Origin: Macrostomum hystrix
Lineage: Eukaryota; Platyhelminthes; Macrostomidae
NCBI GenBank assembly: GCA_950097015.1
Contig: CATNEN010000031.1
Span: forward strand, 2,170,001-2,234,000
Length of the DNA: 64,000 bases
Reading direction: 5' to 3'
In this document: positions 61,581 through 64,000 of the stretch, piece by piece
Position numbering within the stretch: the first letter of the stretch is position 1
Layout: every line of letters begins with the position of its first letter
Notes under the pieces: model-generated
What the model saw: the letters and a program-made list of their open reading frames with translations, nothing else
The model's database searches: none
Told to the model about the DNA's origin: nothing
Program-made: the position numbers and the translations under genes

Positions 61581-61583
61581 TCA

Positions 61584-61620
<37 letters not shown>

Positions 61621-62747
61621 GCTTCGGAGGGCATATCAAACACGCTGACGAAGTCACCTTCGATCAGCTGGGTGCTAAACGTTGGCGGAAGCATCGGCTG
61701 CTGCTGCTCTAGCTGCCCAGTGCAAGGGTACTGCTGTCCATACTGATGCTGCTGCTGCTGATGCTGGTAAAGGTACAGCGGATGGTACGGTCCAGGTGCG
61801 AATGGCAGGGATGCAAAAGGGTTAGCAGCGAATGTCTGTGGCTGCTGCTGCTGCTGCTGTTGATAATAAAAGTACTCCGCCGGCTGGTATTGGCCATAGA
61901 ACGCCGCTGGATGCATGCCCGGATCACTAGGACGCTTGTTGCCATGATAGTTGTTGCCATGGAAACCGCTCGAGTGACGCCGATCCGGCATATTCGGATG
62001 GCTGGCCTTTCGGCATGGCTCCGCAGCCAGCTGAGCCGGGACATGATGCGGCTGGCTCAGCTGACGGCCCAGCGGCTGAAGCGTCCAGGGATTGAACGAG
62101 ACGTTGAACAGAGCAGCTGGTGCAGCCGAGCAGCCGTCGCCTACACCGCTGCTTGCCAGCGACGCCTGGGACGAACTGAACAGCTCGCTCAGCTCGTCAA
62201 GCGAACCCAGAGACGATGACGCCGCCGTCTGTCTGGTCGTCAACGGCGTCGGACGAATGTCCAGTAGGTCGCAGTCAGGCTGCGTCACCTCCGGCTGAGT
62301 CACCTCCGGCTGCGTCACCTCCGGCTGCGTCAGCTGCGGCTGCATCACATCCGGCTGCGTCACCTCCGGCTGCGTCACATCCGGCTGCGTCACCTCCGGC
62401 TGCGTCACATCCGGCTGCGTCACATCCGGCTGCGTCAGCTGCGGCTCTGTCGCTTCCGGCTGATGAAAAGTCGACGAGTCACCACCGCCAACCCCAGCGA
62501 AGTTTTCGCTGGACTGCTTCGATTCGCCCGCCGTTGCTTTCTAAGAATGACGCATGCGATTCGAGCTCTTATTATCGCTAGTTGCGCACTCAACTTCTAC
62601 TTGTGATCAAAGAAATGAAATGGTAAGATCCATTTAATTGAGATGCATCTCACGCGTAACCAGCGAAAAACTCACTTCGGCTTCCTCGTCGCGGCTCTCC
62701 TTGACCAAGCGAAACAACTCGCGCAGGTCCTGCATCAGCGGAGCTGC
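61581..62747 (-). CDS. Gln-rich protein, last two exons (5' part outside the window)
   Basis: Partial gene. Exon 62676-62747 (24 codons, acceptor CATTCTAG, donor GTGAGT) encodes a helix reading AAPLMQDLRELFRLVKES and is joined in phase 0 to the last exon, 61581-62540 (acceptor ATTCTTAG), of 319 codons plus stop. The last exon has a Gly/Ser stretch, about 12 pentapeptide repeats TQPDV/TQPEV encoded by a 15-bp DNA repeat, a segment LGSLDELSELFSSSQASL, NPF and NPW motifs, several poly-Gln runs and a C-terminal tract of 11 Gln followed by Lys. NPF and acidic DELSELF-like motifs occur in endocytic adaptors, and Gln-rich tails in transcription factors; I do not recognise the family. Upstream exons are expected beyond the 62818-63741 array. 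Confidence 0.7.
62276..62460 (-). repeat. Coding 15-bp minisatellite (TQPDV/TQPEV)
   Basis: About 12 tandem 15-bp units of the type GTCACCTCCGGCTGC inside the last exon of the Gln-rich gene. Most changes are conservative at protein level (D/E, V/L), and the frame is kept by the 15-bp period. Confidence 0.9.
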
Positions 62748-62817
62748 CTAGAATGACAAACAGGCGGAAACTGTCCTTGGTTACTGAGCAAAGCAATCGA
62801 CTTCGTTCTTTCGTTCG

Positions 62818-63741
62818 ACTATAGGATGGATTAGCAATCCATTCTCTTACTTCATCAATGGGATAGATTAGCAATCCATTCTACAACTTGATCCATGGGA
62901 TGGATTAGCAATCCATTCTGCAACTTGATCCATGGGATAGATTAGCAATCCATTCTCTTACCTCATCAATAAGATAGATTAGCAATCCATTCTGCAACTT
63001 GATCCATGGGATAGATTAGCAATCCATTCTATTCCTTCATCCATTGGAAAGATTAGCAATCCATTCTGTTCCTTCATCCATGGGATAGATTAGCAATCCA
63101 TTCTATTCCTTCATCCATGGGATAGATTAGCAATCCATTCTGTTCCTTCATCTATGGGATAGATTAGCAATCCATTCTGTTCCTTCATCCATGGGATAGA
63201 TTAGCAATCCATTCTGTTCCTTCATCCATGGGAAAGATTAGCAATCCATTCTGTTCCTTCATCCATTGGATAGATTAGCAATCCATTCTGTTCCTTCATC
63301 CATTGGATAGATTAGCAATCCATTCTGTTCCTTCATCCATGGGAAAGATTAGCAATCCATTATATTCCTTCATCCATTGGAAAGATTAGCAATCCATTCT
63401 ATTACTTCATCCATGGGATAGATTAGCAATCCATTCTGTTCCTTCATCTATGGGATAGATTAGCAATCCATTCTGTTCCTTTATCCATGGGATAGATTAG
63501 CAATCCATTCTGTTCCTTCATCCATTGGAAAGATTAGCAATCCGTTCTGTTCCTTCATCCATGGGATAGATTAGCAATCCATTCTATTCCTTCATCCATG
63601 GGATAGATTAGCAATCCATTCTATTCCTTCATCCATGGGATAGATTAGCAATCCATTCTGCTCCTTCATCCATGGGATAGATTAGCAATCCGTTCTGTTC
63701 CTTCATCCATGGGATAGATTAGCAATCCCTTCTGTTCCTCA
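62818..63741. repeat. 37-bp minisatellite, second block, in the upstream intron of the Gln-rich gene
   Basis: About 25 copies of the same 37-bp unit as at 59107-61112, in the same orientation, starting about 70 bp upstream of the 24-codon exon. Early units differ (CTACAACTTGATCC), while later ones are close to those of the large block. Confidence 0.97.
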
Positions 63742-63834
63742 TATTTTCAACTCAACACAATATCGTAATTGCACCCAAAGTTGACTGAAAACGATTAAAA
63801 CTATTGCACGGCGCAACTGAAGGCTCCCTACGGC

Positions 63835-63870
63835 TGTTCAGTCCATGGACTGGGGGAAAGCCACACCGAG
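63835..63870 (-). mobile_element. SINE-B 3' fragment joined to SINE-A
   Basis: CTGTTCAGTCCATGGACTGG is the complement of the SINE-B 3' block, and it is immediately followed by SINE-A sequence, making a composite junction. Confidence 0.5.
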
Positions 63871-63877
63871 GTCCCTG

Positions 63878-64000
63878 AGCTAGATTCCGCGGTGAGACCA
63901 CATTTATTTTGGAGCAGCCGCGGAGAGAAGGCTTTGGGGGCTCGTCGTGCAATTTACGCCCTTGAGGGCCAACCTTCATGGCACAGTGAAAGTGTACTCT
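63878..64000 (+). mobile_element. SINE-A, truncated by the window edge
   Basis: It begins at the B-box region (GAGCTAGATTCCGCGGTGAG) and continues through GCAGCCGCGGAGAGAAGGCT to GTGTACTCT at the last base. The A-box half is replaced by the SINE-B fragment. Confidence 0.75.

Noticed and set aside
59107-63741. CRISPR-like array of direct repeats
   Set aside because: The units are contiguous with no unique spacers; the genome is animal and the array is a minisatellite.

Overview
The window is nuclear DNA from a repeat-rich animal. It carries spliced animal-type genes with GT-AG introns: a polypeptide GalNAc-transferase, calmodulin, a YY1-type zinc-finger factor, a rhodopsin-class GPCR and others. 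It also holds a non-LTR retrotransposon with truncated relatives, two tRNA-derived SINE families, and an exceptional density of minisatellites. Coding exons are GC-rich and lie in AT-rich non-coding DNA. A free-living flatworm such as Macrostomum would fit, but that is a guess from general style and not from a diagnostic sequence.

Layout. 1-1410: AT-rich flank. 1411-7992 (+): five-exon GalNAc-transferase; three of its four introns carry a different minisatellite and the first carries a decayed LINE. 7993-17233: long gene-poor stretch with a 43-bp minisatellite. 17234-19693 (-): calmodulin, reassembled from three exons (an ATG-only first exon, a 418-bp middle exon and a 9-codon last exon). 22129-24399 (-): YY1-like factor in two exons. 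27222-27574 (+): compact TATA-driven intronless gene for a 67-residue protein with a PP1-docking motif. 30700-37273 (-): three-exon gene for an acidic secreted prepro-protein with signal peptide and basic cleavage sites; its introns are packed with minisatellites and a truncated LINE. 38936-43855: two 15-bp minisatellites (about 1.5 and 2.2 kb) with SINEs at their edges. 44087-45472 (+): intronless PPP-family phosphatase. 46877-48365 (+): two-exon GPCR. 49910-55961 (+): full-length 6.05-kb LINE with intact ORF1 and ORF2 and a 14-bp target-site duplication, sitting inside a 21-bp minisatellite. 59107-63741: 3' end of a Gln-rich protein gene (-) with the same 37-bp minisatellite on both sides of its last two exons. 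The window ends inside a SINE.

The genes do not form an obvious pathway, although secretion and signalling are well represented (O-glycosylation, calmodulin, a GPCR, a possible prohormone, a phosphatase and a possible PP1 regulator). The strongest non-genic theme is structural: nearly every sizeable intron or intergenic gap has its own private tandem repeat, some with higher-order structure. Very long open frames inside these repeats are artefacts of stop-free repeat units.
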